A stretch of DNA of 47,219 nt from Sandaracinus sp. (GTDB lineage Bacteria; Myxococcota_A; Polyangia; Polyangiales; Houyiibacteriaceae), in NCBI GenBank assembly GCA_002699025.1, contig PABA01000150.1:1-47219 (forward strand). Direction: 5' to 3'. This document shows, one piece after another, positions 21,301 to 33,300 of the stretch (position 1 is the stretch's first letter; the number at the start of each line of letters is the position of its first letter). Under the pieces are notes generated by a model. The model was given only the letters and a program-made list of their open reading frames with translations, was not told the DNA's origin and did not search any database. The position numbers and the translations under genes were made by a program.

Positions 21301-24300
21301 ACGACGTCACCGTGCGCGTCGAGCAGGGCGGGCTCTGGGAGGAGGACACGCTGGCGGGCGGGCTCGTGGTGGACGCGCCCATCCGGCTCGACTCGATCTC
21401 GCCGAGCTGGGGCCCGGCGCGTGGCGGCACGACGGTGACGGTGCTCGGCCAGGGCTTCGAGCCGGGAACCACCGTCTCCGAGGGGCTCACCCTTCGCGTC
21501 GGCGACGTGCCGGTGACGGAGGCGCGCGTGCTCTCCACGACGCGCCTCGAGCTGGTGACGCCCGGGGGGCGCGTGGGGCCGAACGCGGTGCGGGTGACGG
21601 ATCGCTACGGGCGGCGCGCCGAGCTTCCGCCGGAGCAGGGCTTCGGCTACGGGCTGAGGTCGATCGCCAGCCAGGTGCTGCCCTTCGCGCCGAACGACGT
21701 CGTGGTCGACCCGCGGAGCGGCGCGGCGCTCACCAGCGGCGGTGCGCTGAGCCGGCAGGGCCCCTTCACCGTGCTCGAGCTGCGGGACGGGGCGCTCGAG
21801 GTCCAGGAGAGGCCCTCGCGGCGGCCCCAGTGGAGCGTGCCCGACGCCATCCGGGCCGCCGTGCTCGACGTGCAGAGCCCCGAGCGGCCGCTCTTCGTGG
21901 GGGCGTCCTCGGCCGTGCCCCTGAGCGGCGACGCGCTCCGCGACGCGCTCTTCGGCGCGAACGTGCTCGGTGGCGACTCGATGGGCGTCTTCCCCGTGCG
22001 CGAGCGCGAGGAGGGCGTGCTCCGCGACCGGGTCTACGTGGCCGCGGGCTACCAGGGCGTCGCGCGGCTCAACCGCGACGAGCTCAACGGGCTCCAGCCG
22101 CTCTCGGTCGTGCTGAGCGGCGCAGGCGTGGCGAACGACGTGGTGAAGTCGGGTGACCTGCTCCTGGCGGCGACGGCGCAAGGGGCGATGGCGGACTGCG
22201 ACTTGCGCGTCGCCTGCCGGAACTGCGTGGCCGGTCCGCGGAGCGTCTTCGTGCAGCAGGTCTCCTACGCCGACGTCGACGACCCCGTCGTGCTCGGGCA
22301 GCTCCGCGACGCCGACGGGCGACTCGTGCGGGCCTCGCGCACCGTCCTCACGGACGGCCGCTGGGCCATCGGCGGGGGCACGGCGGCGATGACGATGTGG
22401 CGCAACAGTGAGGCGTGCAGCTCCTACCCGAGCTTCTCCGCGGCCGAGGCCCCGGCCGACACCTCGCCGAGCCCCCTCGTCGCCCTCGACCTCTACGACC
22501 CCTACGTCCGCCACGAGTACGACTTCGGCTATGCGGTGCTCGATGCGGTGGTCTACGGCGAGCACCTCCTCGTCGCCCTCGGCTCGGGGGGCCTGGGCGT
22601 CGTATCGCGCGAGCGGCCCGAGGAGCGCGTCGTCGTGCCGCTGGACGAATCGGTGCAGGCGAACGCCGGGCCCATCGTGAAGCTGCGCCTCGCCGGCAAC
22701 CTGCTCTTCGCCTCGGCGGCGAGCGGGGGCCTCCTGGTCTTCGAGCTCGGTGACCCGATGGCCCCGCGCCTGATCTCCGCGGGCAACGACGAGCGGGTCG
22801 TCGCCGTGGACGTCTACAAGGGGCGCCTCTTGGCCATGGGCGAGAGCGATGCCGGGCCGGGCATGCGGGTCTTCGACCTGCCGGGGGCCTTCGTGCGCGA
22901 GGCGAGCGTGCCCGAGGGGGGCTGGATCGCAGAAGACGAGGCCTACGAGCTCCGCTTCAGCGAGCCGGTCACGCGGGCCTCGCTGGAGGCGGCGGGGGCG
23001 ATCCGCGTCGTGAGGGAGGATACGCGCGAGGAGGTGCCCTTCGCGCTCCGCGCGCTGGACGAGGAGGAGGGCGCGGGCGAGCGCTACGCCGTCGAGTTCG
23101 TGCGCGAGGCCTACGTGACCTACGCCGTCCACGTCGAGCGCGCGGAGAACCTGCGGAGCGGGGGGCTCTGGGTGCCCTTCGTGGGCCGGGTCCGCGCGGC
23201 GCGGCCGGGGGCCGTCCGCCCCGTGCTCGAGCGGGTCGACGGGGGGTTGCTCCACCGGGGCGACAACGCGCTGCTCAGCGTCCGCGGTGAGGGCTTCCGG
23301 GACGCGCCGGACGTGGAGGTCTGGGTCGACTCCGTCCGCTTCGACGCGAGCTTCGTGAGCGAGACCGAGCTGGCTCTCCCGCCCGGCGCCGTGGAGCTCC
23401 TCGAGCCCGGCGCCCACCACGTGCGGGTCGTCGACGGCGAGCTCGAGGCGGTGCTCCCGGGCAGCATCGTGCTGGCCGAGGACCCGTCGCTCGCCGAGTT
23501 CCGGCTCGGGCTGGAGTCCGGCCCCGTGGAGGGGGGCGTGACGGTGCCGATCACGGCGACCGAGCCGGCGATCCTGCCAGGCGCGCGGGTGGTCATGCGG
23601 GCGCGGAGCAGCGAGGACGTGCTCCGCACCGAGCGGGCGGACGAGGGCACCTTCATCCGCACTCTCGAGGACGACGTCGTGCGCCTCGACCGCTTCGAGT
23701 TCCTGCTCCCCGGCGTGCTCGAGCCGGACGTCTACGACGTGGCGCTGGAGATGGGAGGCCGCGAGGTCCCGGTGGGCGTGTTCTCGTACACGACTCCCGA
23801 GGGGCGCGAGATCGACCTGCCGAACTATCCGCCCATGGTGGTCGGGGCCGCGCAGCGCGTCGGCGACCTGCTCTATGTCGGCGTGAAGGACGGCGCCGAG
23901 CCGACGGCGACGAACCGCTTCCTCATGACCGGGGGCGTGGAGGTCTACGACGTCTCGATCGCGGACCGCCCGGTGCGCCTCTCCCAGCTTCCCATGGACG
24001 CGCCCGTGCTCGGCCTGGAGGTGAGCGACGACGTGGCATACCTCGCGGCCGGCGAGGCTGGGCTGGTCACGGTCGCCGTGCACGATCCGGCGCAGCCGCA
24101 TCTGCTCGGGGGCTTCCCCGTGCCGGGCGCCCTCGCGACCGACGTGGCCCTCGACCCGGTGGCGGGCGTGCTCGCGCTCTCGGTGGCGGACGCCTTCGGT
24201 GGGGGTCTGGTGCGCTTCTTCGACGCCACGGATCCCGAGCTCGATCCGCCGGCCGGCTACGGCCCGCTCTCCTTCGCGTCCGGCGAGCTCGTGGGGCAGC

Positions 24301-27300
24301 CGGTGGATGTCGCCTGGCAGAGCGGGCGGCTCTTCGTGCTCTTCCTCGACCCGGCGGGCCACCTGCAGCTCGCCATCTTCGAGGGGCTCCCCGGAGCGCC
24401 GAGCGTGAGGGTGCATGCGGTGCCGCGTGGGGACATGCCCGGGATCGACCCCGAGAACGCCTCGATGCTGGTGCGCGAAGGGCAGGTCGTCGTGGTCTAC
24501 GACGTCCCGCTGAGCACGCAGCGGCAGCAGACCGTGGTGGTCATGAACGAGACCGATGAGGGGGACTGGGAGGGGGTCTTCTGGGACGACGTGGCGGTCG
24601 AGGGGAGCACCGCGGCGTCGGAGGCCATCGCCTTCGGCGGCAGCCTGGTCGTGTCGCGGCCCGGCGGGCTTCGCGGTCGCGCGACGACGGACCTGGTCGT
24701 CACGGGCGTGGAGCCGCGGGCGGGCACGGCGCTCGTGCCGGGCGACGCGCTCCGGGTGCAGCTCAGTCAGCTCATCGACACGAGCGAAGGCGCCGTGGCG
24801 GCGGCCGTGCGGCTCGAGAACCTGATCGGGGAGCCGCTCGCTCCGGACGGGTACGCGCTCGAAGCCGTGAACACGCTCGAGGGTGGGGTCGTCACGGTGA
24901 CGCTCGCCGAGGCCGCGACGCATCGCGGGCCCCTCCAGCTCGTGGTCGAGGGGCTGCGGCGCCTCTCCGGGGAGCCGCAGGCCCGGCCCGTGCGCGCGGT
25001 CTACGACGTCGTCGACGGACCGAGGCCGCGGGTGGACGCCGTGCTCCGCGACGGGGTCGCGCCCTTCTTCCACGGGGACGGCACGGAGCTGGCCGTACTG
25101 CGCGGTGAGGGCTTCGGTACGGACGCCGCGGCGCTGCAGATCGTCGTCGGCGACGCCGTGGTGCCCGCGGCCGGCGTGCTCTCGGTCTCGGACGACGAGG
25201 TGCGCTTCACCATGCCCGCCCTCGCGCTCGCGCGGACCGCGGCGGCGCTCGACGCGACCGTCCTGCGCGACGGCGTGCGCGCGACCCGCCGCGGTGCCGT
25301 GGTCATCCAGCCCGCCGCCATCCTGCAGGAGCTCCACCCCTCGACCGGTCCGCCGGAGGGCGGCAACGTCGTCGACCTCTACGGCGTGGGCTTCAACCGC
25401 TTCGTCGAGGTGCGCTTCGACGGGGCGCTCGCCGGCGACCTCCGCGTGCTCGGCGCCGGCCACCTCCGCGTGCGCGCTCCCGCCGGGAGCCTCGGACCGG
25501 CCGACGTCGCGGTCTCTTCCACGCTCTTCCCGGGGGAGCAGAGCGCCCTCGCAGGGGCCTACTTCTACACGAGCAACGCCACCGGTACGGTCGAGCTCGA
25601 AGGCGAGGCCGACGTGCCGGTCGCCGCCATCGCCGTTCGCGACCAGCTCCTCTACGCCGTCACCGGCGGGCACTACGACGAGATCGACGGCTCTGGGCGG
25701 CTCCTCTCGACCGTCGAGAGCGACGTCGCCCGGCTGGTGGTGGCGGACCTCTCGGATCCCGTGCGTCCGCGCATCGTCGAGGACACGACCGGCGACCCTC
25801 CCCGCCCCTACCACCTCGAGGCGCGGCTCGCGCCCGAGGGCTTCCGGGACCTCGCCCTCGACGGCGACCGCCTCTACCTCCTCGGCGGCAGCCGCCTCTT
25901 CCACCTCGACGTGACGCTGCCGACGGACCCCGAGGTCGTCGAGGAGCTGGCGCTCCTGGCGGAGGACGGGGCCGAGGACCCGGGGCATCGCCTGCTCGCC
26001 GCCGACGGCCTCCTCTACGTGAGCTCCGACGAGGCGCTCCGCATCTACCGCGAGGGTCGCGACGGGCTCCTCGAGCGGATCGCGCGGATCGACGCGAGCG
26101 CGCTCGGCGGCGCCCCCGGCGCGCTGGTGCTTCGCGGGGACACGCTCTGGGTCGCCGTGCCGGAGGCCTCGCGGTTGGCGCTCGTCGATCTGCGGGGCGG
26201 CTCGTTCGATGTGCGCGGCGTGGTCGAGACGCGGGACCGCGGCGGCCGGCCGGTGGCGGCGAGCGACCTCGCGCTGCTGGGGGAGCTCCTCCTGGTGGCG
26301 ACGGGGGACGGCGGCAGCGTCATCGCCTTCCCGCTGCGCGCGGAGGGGGTCGAGCCGGCGGCCGAGCTCGCGGTCCTCGACGTGGGCGGCGGTGGGCGCC
26401 TGAGCGCAGACCGCCTCGCGGTGGCCGGGCCGATCCTCTACCTGGCGGCGGGCGATGGGGATCTCCAGCTCTTCGACATCGGCGCCTGGCGCGACTTCGA
26501 CTTCGGCGCCGAGGTCCCGCTCGTCGACTACTTCGGCACGCTGGGCGCCGTCCGCGGCCTCGGGCTCGGCCGCGGCGCCACCTACGCGGGGACCGCCTAT
26601 CTCCGCGATGTCGATGGCGAGCCCGTGGAGAACCCGGTCGCCTGCGAGGGCGGCGAGTCGTGCCACGGCCGGCTCGGTGGCGCCCTCGCGACCTTCGTCG
26701 ACGACGCGCTCCGAGTGCTCGAGACGCGGCCGGCCCCCCGCGGCCTCCACGGGGTGGAGGACGCCGTGGAGGTGCAGCTCGATCGCATCGTCGATCCGGG
26801 CCTGATCGAGGCGCGCGGCGCGGAGCTCTTCGAGGTGACTCGCGGCGGTGTTCCGGTCGCGGGGTTCGTCTCGACGCGGGTCACGCCCCCCGGCACCCGG
26901 CTGCTCTTCCGGCCGGTGACGCCCTTCGAGCCGGGCGTGCAGTATGGCGTGCGCGTTTCGGCGGAGCTCGAGGCGCTCCGCGGCGCGCGGCTCGGCCGCG
27001 ACTACCGCTTCCGCTTCACGGCGACCGCCGAGCTCGCGCCGGCGCTCCTCGAGGTCACCCCAGCCTTCGGGAGCTGGCGAGGTGAGGCGGAGGTGCGCCT
27101 GGTCGGTGAGGGCTTCGGCCCGGAGACCGAGGTGCGCTTCGCCGGGGTCCCAGCCGAGGTGCTGCGGCGCGACGGGTCCGAGCTCCTGGTGCGGACGGGC
27201 GCCTTCCCGGAGGCGAGTGAGGACAGCCGCCTCGTCGGCGTCGAGGTCCGCAACGGGGACCGTGCCGTCTTCCGGCCGGCGAGCTTCACCTACGTCGCCG

Positions 27301-30300
27301 ACCCCGCGATCGACGCGATCGGGCTCTGGGAGGGCGGCCGCATCGAGGGCACGGAGCTCCGCTACGACCGGGGTGAGCTCGTGGGCGTCCGGGGCCGCGG
27401 CGTCGGGCCTGCGACGCTGGTGCGCGTGAACGGCCGGCCCGTGGAGGGCGTGGAGCGCATCGACGACGAGACGCTCGTCTTCCCCGCGCCGGGGCGGACC
27501 GTGGGCCGGCTCCGGGTGGCGCTGGAGAACGGGCCCGAGGCGGTGGCCGAGAGCGAGGCCCTGGAGGTGCTCTTCGAGGCCGACTGGCGCGACCGGGATG
27601 CGGCGGTCTGGGATCGCGAGGGCTCCCTCTTCGTCGCGGCCGATCGGGACGAGGTGCGGCTCTACGCGGCGGTCGAGGAGGCGGCGCCCGAGCTCCTGGC
27701 ATTCCTCCCGCAGGAGGAGCCCGTCGTGGACGTGGCGCTCGGCGGCGGCGCGCTGCTCCTGGCGATGGAGAGCGGCGAGCTGCGCGTGCTCGACCTGAGC
27801 GACGTGTACTCGCCACGCCTCGAGGCCGTCCTCCCGAACCCGGGTGGGGTGGCGCACGAAGACCTGGCGGTCTCGGGGCGGCGCTTCGTGTCCGCGGACC
27901 CCGCGGCAGGTGAGGTCCACGTGGGCCTCCTGGGCGGCGCGGCCTGGGAGAGCTTGGCCGTGCCCGACCTCGTGGAGGTCGCCGTCGACGGGGAGGCGCT
28001 CTTCGTCCTGACCGAGGGCGCCCTCGACGTGCGCGCCCTCGCCGAGCCGAGCGAGTCGCTGCTGGTGGACGGCCCGGTGACGCTCGAGACGGGCACCCTC
28101 CTCGGCCTGCGCGCCGAGGCCGGTCGGGTGGCCATCTGGGGCCGGCGCGGCGTCGAGGTCTTCCGCGCGGACGGCGTCGCCGAGCTCGGCGCGCTCGAGC
28201 TGCTGGGCGCGGCGTCGTCGGCGGCGCTGGGCTTCGGTGACACGGACGTCGAAGGCGCCGCGATGACGGGCGAGGTGCTCGCCGTGCTGGGCCACCGCGG
28301 GCTCGAGCTCCGCCTCTTCGATGTGGGCCCGGGCGACGGCCTCGGTGGGCTCGACGCGCGTGAGGTGGCACGGGTGGCGGTGCCGACGCGGGCGGACACG
28401 CTCGAGCTGGAAGGCGGGCACCTCGGCTGGAGCGGCCTCGCCTCGGCCTGGTCGCTGCAGCTCCCGCTCGCGCAGGTGGTGGCGGCCGGCCCGGCGCGGC
28501 TCGCCTCGCCGGATGACACCGTGCGCCTCGCGGTCGGCGGCGACCCGGAGGCCTGGGGGGACGCGATCGTCGGCGTGACGGACCTCCGCTCGGGGGCGTC
28601 CCTCGGCGGGAGCACGCGCTACGTCGATGGGGAGCTGAGCTTCGCGCCGGTCGGCGCCGCCTTCGCCCCGGGTGAGCTCTATGAGGTCGCTCTCCTGGCG
28701 CCGCCGGCGGATCGCGTCGACGGCGGGCGCATCGTTCACGATCTCTCGCACCGCTTGCCGGCGGCGCCGCTCTTCGGCGCCGCCCCCTTGGAGCTCCGGC
28801 GCGTGACCCCGAGCACGGCGGTCACGGGCGAGGCGACGACCTTCGTCGCCGAAGGCGCAGGGCTCCACGCCGTGACCGCTCTCCGGCTCGGGGGCGTCGA
28901 GGTGGCGGGCTTCGCGGCGTCGCCCGATGGCACCGAGCTGAGCTTCGATGCGGTACCGGGCCCGGGCGTGCTCTCCCTCGAGGCCACGCACGAAGGGGGT
29001 CGCGAGGTGCTGCCGGCCGCGGTGCTGGGAGCCGAGGCGCTGGTGATCACCGCCGTCACGACGCCGACGGGCGACTCGCTCAGCGTGGGCGGGGGCACGC
29101 GCGTCACCGTGACGGGGGCGGGCCTCGCGCGTGCGTCGATCCACCTGGTGGCTGCCGCTTCCGGCGCGCTCCCGGGGGCCGGGAACCGGGTCGCGGTCGA
29201 CGAGCTCCTCCCCACGGGCGTGGGCTTCGGCTCGCCGCCCTGCGTGGCTGGGACCGTCTTCGACCTGGTGGCCACGCGCGCCGAGACCGGCGACGAGGTG
29301 CGGGCGCCGGGCGTGCTCCGCTGCGTGGACGACGTAGCGCCCAGGCTGGTGAGCTCTCTGCCCTACGCGCCGGGCCGGCCCGCCCGCTTCGAGTTCGACG
29401 AGCCCGTCGACGTGGGCGCCTGGGCCGTGCGGGCCCTCGTCGAGGACTACGACACGCCCGGCGCCGTCGAGGACGTCAGCGCACGCTTCGAGCTCCGCGC
29501 CAGCGGACGGGTGGTGGAGCTCGCGCTCCGCGCCGGCGAGACGTTGGCCGACGACCGCCGCTACACCTTCGCCCTCGAGGCCGTGAGCGACGCGGCGGGC
29601 AACGCTCCGACGCTGCCCATCGAGCAGAGCTGGGTGGCCCCGGACCGGCTGGCGCCGCGCGACCTCGGGCTGACGCTCGCGGTGACGGGCGAGCGCCTCG
29701 GCGAGGGGGTCGGCCGGGGCTCCCTGGTGGGAGGCCAGCGCTACCGGCTCGCGCCCGTCGCGATGGACAACCGCGACGTGGGTCGCGACGTGGCGCTCAC
29801 GACCCGCGTCTCTCGAGACGGCGGGGCGACCTTCGGGTCCGTGGTTCGCGGGGAGCTCGAGCTCGACGTGGCCGAGGCGGACCTGGGCTTCGTCTTCCGC
29901 GTGGAGGCCCGTGACCGCAGCGGCAACCGAGCCAGCGAGGACGTCACGGTCGGCGTCGCCGCGCCCGACATCGCCGTCGGCGCCGTGACGACGGCTCCGG
30001 CGAGCCCGGAGGAGGAGACGCGCGTGCGCGTGGCCTTCACCGTGAGCGGGGCCGACGTGGGGCTCGTCGACGACGCCGAGGTCCGCATCCTCAGCCGCGC
30101 CTACCGGGCCAGCGAGCGCGTCGTCGACACGACCACGCGCGAGTACGCCATCGACTGGGACGCGCCGACCCTCGCCGAGCTGCGGGCGGCGACGGGCGGG
30201 AGTGACGAGGTCCCCGTGGCGCTCACGCTCCGCTACGGCGCGGCCGGCCGCGTGGAGGGCGCCGGGAGCTTCACGCTCCACGAGGATCTCACGCCGCCCG

Positions 30301-33300
30301 AGATCGCCGTGGTCTCCCCCGCCGACGGTGCGGCCGTGCCGACCGATGAGCCGCTCGAAGTGCTCCTCCGGGTCTTCGACGCGCACGGCATCGAGCGCGT
30401 CGAGGTGGAGGTCGATGGCGCCGCGCCGGTGGTCTTGTCCGACCCGACGCGCTTCGAGCTCACGCCCGCCGGGACGGCGCCCACCGAGCTCCGCTTCACG
30501 GCGACGGACCTCGCGGGGAACGCGGCCGACGAGACCCTCACGCTCCGCCCCTACGACGACGACGGAGAGGCCCCGCGGCTCGCCATCCTGGCGCCGTCCG
30601 AGGGGACGGAGGTGCGCGAGCGCGAGGCCCTCCGCGTCGACGTGGAGCTCGACCAGCTGACCGAGGCGCGCCTCCACGTCGACCTCGGCGGCGATCCGGC
30701 GCATCCGGGCAACCCGGAGCCGATTCTTCTCGCGCGCGGCGAGGACGATCCCGAGCGCTTCCCGGTGTCCCTCACCATCCCCCCGGTGGATCGCGACCTC
30801 GTCGCGGTGCTGCGCCTGGTGCACGACGGCGGCCCCGGGGCGGCGCTGGTCGACCGCCGGAGCCTCCAGGTCCGAGACGACGACGCGGTGAGCGAGACGC
30901 TGGCGCTGGAGGTCTTCCCGGCCGGCGAGGTGCTCGGCGGCTCGGAGGTCTGGGCCCGGGCCACGGCGCCCGACGCGATGGAGGACTTCGATCCCCGCTC
31001 CGAGCTCCGTTTCGAGGACCCGGTGGGCGTGCCACTCGGGGTCGAGGCGGTCGACGGGCGCCTCCGCGGGGTGCGGCTGCCCGAGGGCGACGGCGACGCG
31101 GCGGTGGTCGGACTGCTGCGCGACCGGAGCGGCAACGAGGCGCGCTTCGAGCGGGCGCTCGTGAAGCAGGCCTACCTGGGCGGGGAGCCGGAGGTGCTCT
31201 TCGACGCGGGCGTGTCCGGGCGGGTCGGGCCCGTCGTGGCGCTCTCCACCTGGGCCGGCGAGCGGGTGCTCTTCGCGGTGGAGTCCGCGGAGGGCGGCTG
31301 GGCGCTCCGGGACGGGGCCGGCGTCGTCGACGGCGGCGCCGAGGGGCATGTCGTGCGCCTGGAGGCGAGCGGGGCCCTGGTGGTCGCCGAGCTCGAGCGG
31401 GGCGGCGAGCACGTGCTCCGGATCTGGCCCCGTGAGGCGGCCGGCCTCGGCGACGCGGTCGAGCTGCCCACCTGGGGCCAGCTCGTGGGCGCGAGCGGGC
31501 GGCTCGTGATCACGCGGCACGGAGACACGCTCGACGGCTTCGCGCTGGTCGACGGGGAGCCCGTGGCGCTGGCCGGGCGCTCCTTCGCGGAGCCCGTGCG
31601 CGAGGCCTTCGTGGACGCGGGGCGGGTGTACGTGCACACGGCGCTCGGAGCCCTTCACGCGCTCGAGCCGGCGGTCGCGCCTCTCCCGCGGCTCGTCGAG
31701 CGCTTCCAGCTCGCCCTCGGCGACGCGGACGGCGTGCGCGTGCGCGGTGACCAGGTCGTCGTCTGGCGGGGGCCACTCACTCTCCGCTACCGGCTGCTCT
31801 CGGAGGCCGGTGAGCTCGAGGCGCTCGGCACGACGCCGCTCCGCGGGGCGGTGCGCGGGGCGGTGTTCGACGGCGAGCTGGTCTGGCTCGACGTCGAGGG
31901 CGAGGTCCGCGGCTGGCGAGCCGTCGACTGGGCGGCGGGCGAGCTCCTCGCACTGCGCAGCGACCTCGTTCGACCGGTCTTCGGCGGGGAGCGCCTCTTC
32001 GACGTCCGGGACGGTGTGCTCCGGGCGCTCCCGCTTCAGGCCGAGGCCGCCGGCGACGCCCTCGTCGCGACGGCGCTCGACGGCGTCGGCGACGTGCTGG
32101 TCGAGGTCGCGGGCCTCGGCGCGACGCTCGGCGGCGAGCGCTACGCCTTTGCGGCCGGCGACGGCACGCCCCTCTACGCCCGCGAGGTCTGGTCGAGCGG
32201 CGGTCGCGCCTTCCGCGTGTCGCGCGCGGCCCTCGGCGGGACCGAGCTGCGCCTGCGCCGGCGCGACCGCAGCGGCGTCGTCGAGGAGGTCGCGCTCGCG
32301 GTCGACTCACTCGTGCCCCTGTCGAGCCTCGAGCTCTTCCCCGGCGCCGACGACGCCATCGCCGAAGGCGCGCGAGTGCCCCTGCGTGCGTCGTTCGCGT
32401 CGACAGATCGCGTCGCCCGCGTCGCCGGGGGCGTCGACGGGGCCTCCTCGGCCCTCTGGCTGGCGGGCGCGAGCGCCGCCCGCTGGATCGAGGCGGCGGC
32501 GCCCGGAGATCTCGGCCTGAGCGTCGACGGATCCGTCTCGAGCGACACCCTCACGGTGATCCCCAACGCGCCCGGCGCCGGCGCCGTGTCCATCGTCCGC
32601 CCGGCCCTGAACGGGGAGGTCCTCGAGGGCGAGCCCATCGACATCGAGGTCCGCGCGCCTGCGGACGCCGATGGCGAGGCGCACCGCTACACCGAGGTGC
32701 TCCTCTACGACGCGAGCGGGGGGCTCCTCGAGCGGCGCCAGGTGGCCTCCGCCACCGCGCGGTTGGCCCTCCGCGCGCCGGCGGTCGAGGTGCCCGAGCG
32801 TCTCCGCCTCGAAGCCCGCGCCCACTACGGGCCCGCGTTCCACTACCTCGACGCCCCCGCGGTGCCCCTGACCGTTCAGCCGGCCGTCGCCGTGCCGCGC
32901 CCGGTGGTCCGCGGAGTCGGCCCGACCACGCTCCGCGGCGCCACGCTCCGTGTGTGGATCGCGGACACCCATGGCCACGCGGCGCGCATCGAGGTCCTGG
33001 CCGAAGACGGCGCCGTGCTCGCCTCGGGCCTCACGGAGGTCGATCACGTCATCGCGGCGCCGGTGGGCGCCGAGCTCCGCGTGCGCGCGCGGCTCGAGGA
33101 CGGGCTCGGCAACCAGTCCGTCGAGGTCGTGAGCACTCGCGTGGTCGCCGCGCCGACCTTCCGGCTCGAGGCGGAGGAGGTTCCCTTCGACGTCGCCGCG
33201 CCGGTGGTCGGCGGCGCCTACCTCGGGCGTGGCCGCGCGCTCCTCTGGCGTGACGCCGCGGGCGGGGCGGTCGAGATCGCCCGCTTCGCACAGCGGGTCG

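Noticed and set aside
18008-22156. Plus-strand frame of 1,382 codons overlapping the giant gene in another phase
   Set aside because: Its translation is Arg/Gly/Pro/Ala-rich low complexity, typical of a shifted frame; the giant-gene frame carries the domains.
12906-31658. Minus-strand open frame of 6,250 codons
   Set aside because: It lies exactly opposite the codons of the giant gene and its translation is Arg/His/Glu-rich with no domain pattern. The plus strand shows clear Ig, TIG and propeller motifs throughout, so the open frame is a by-product of codon bias.
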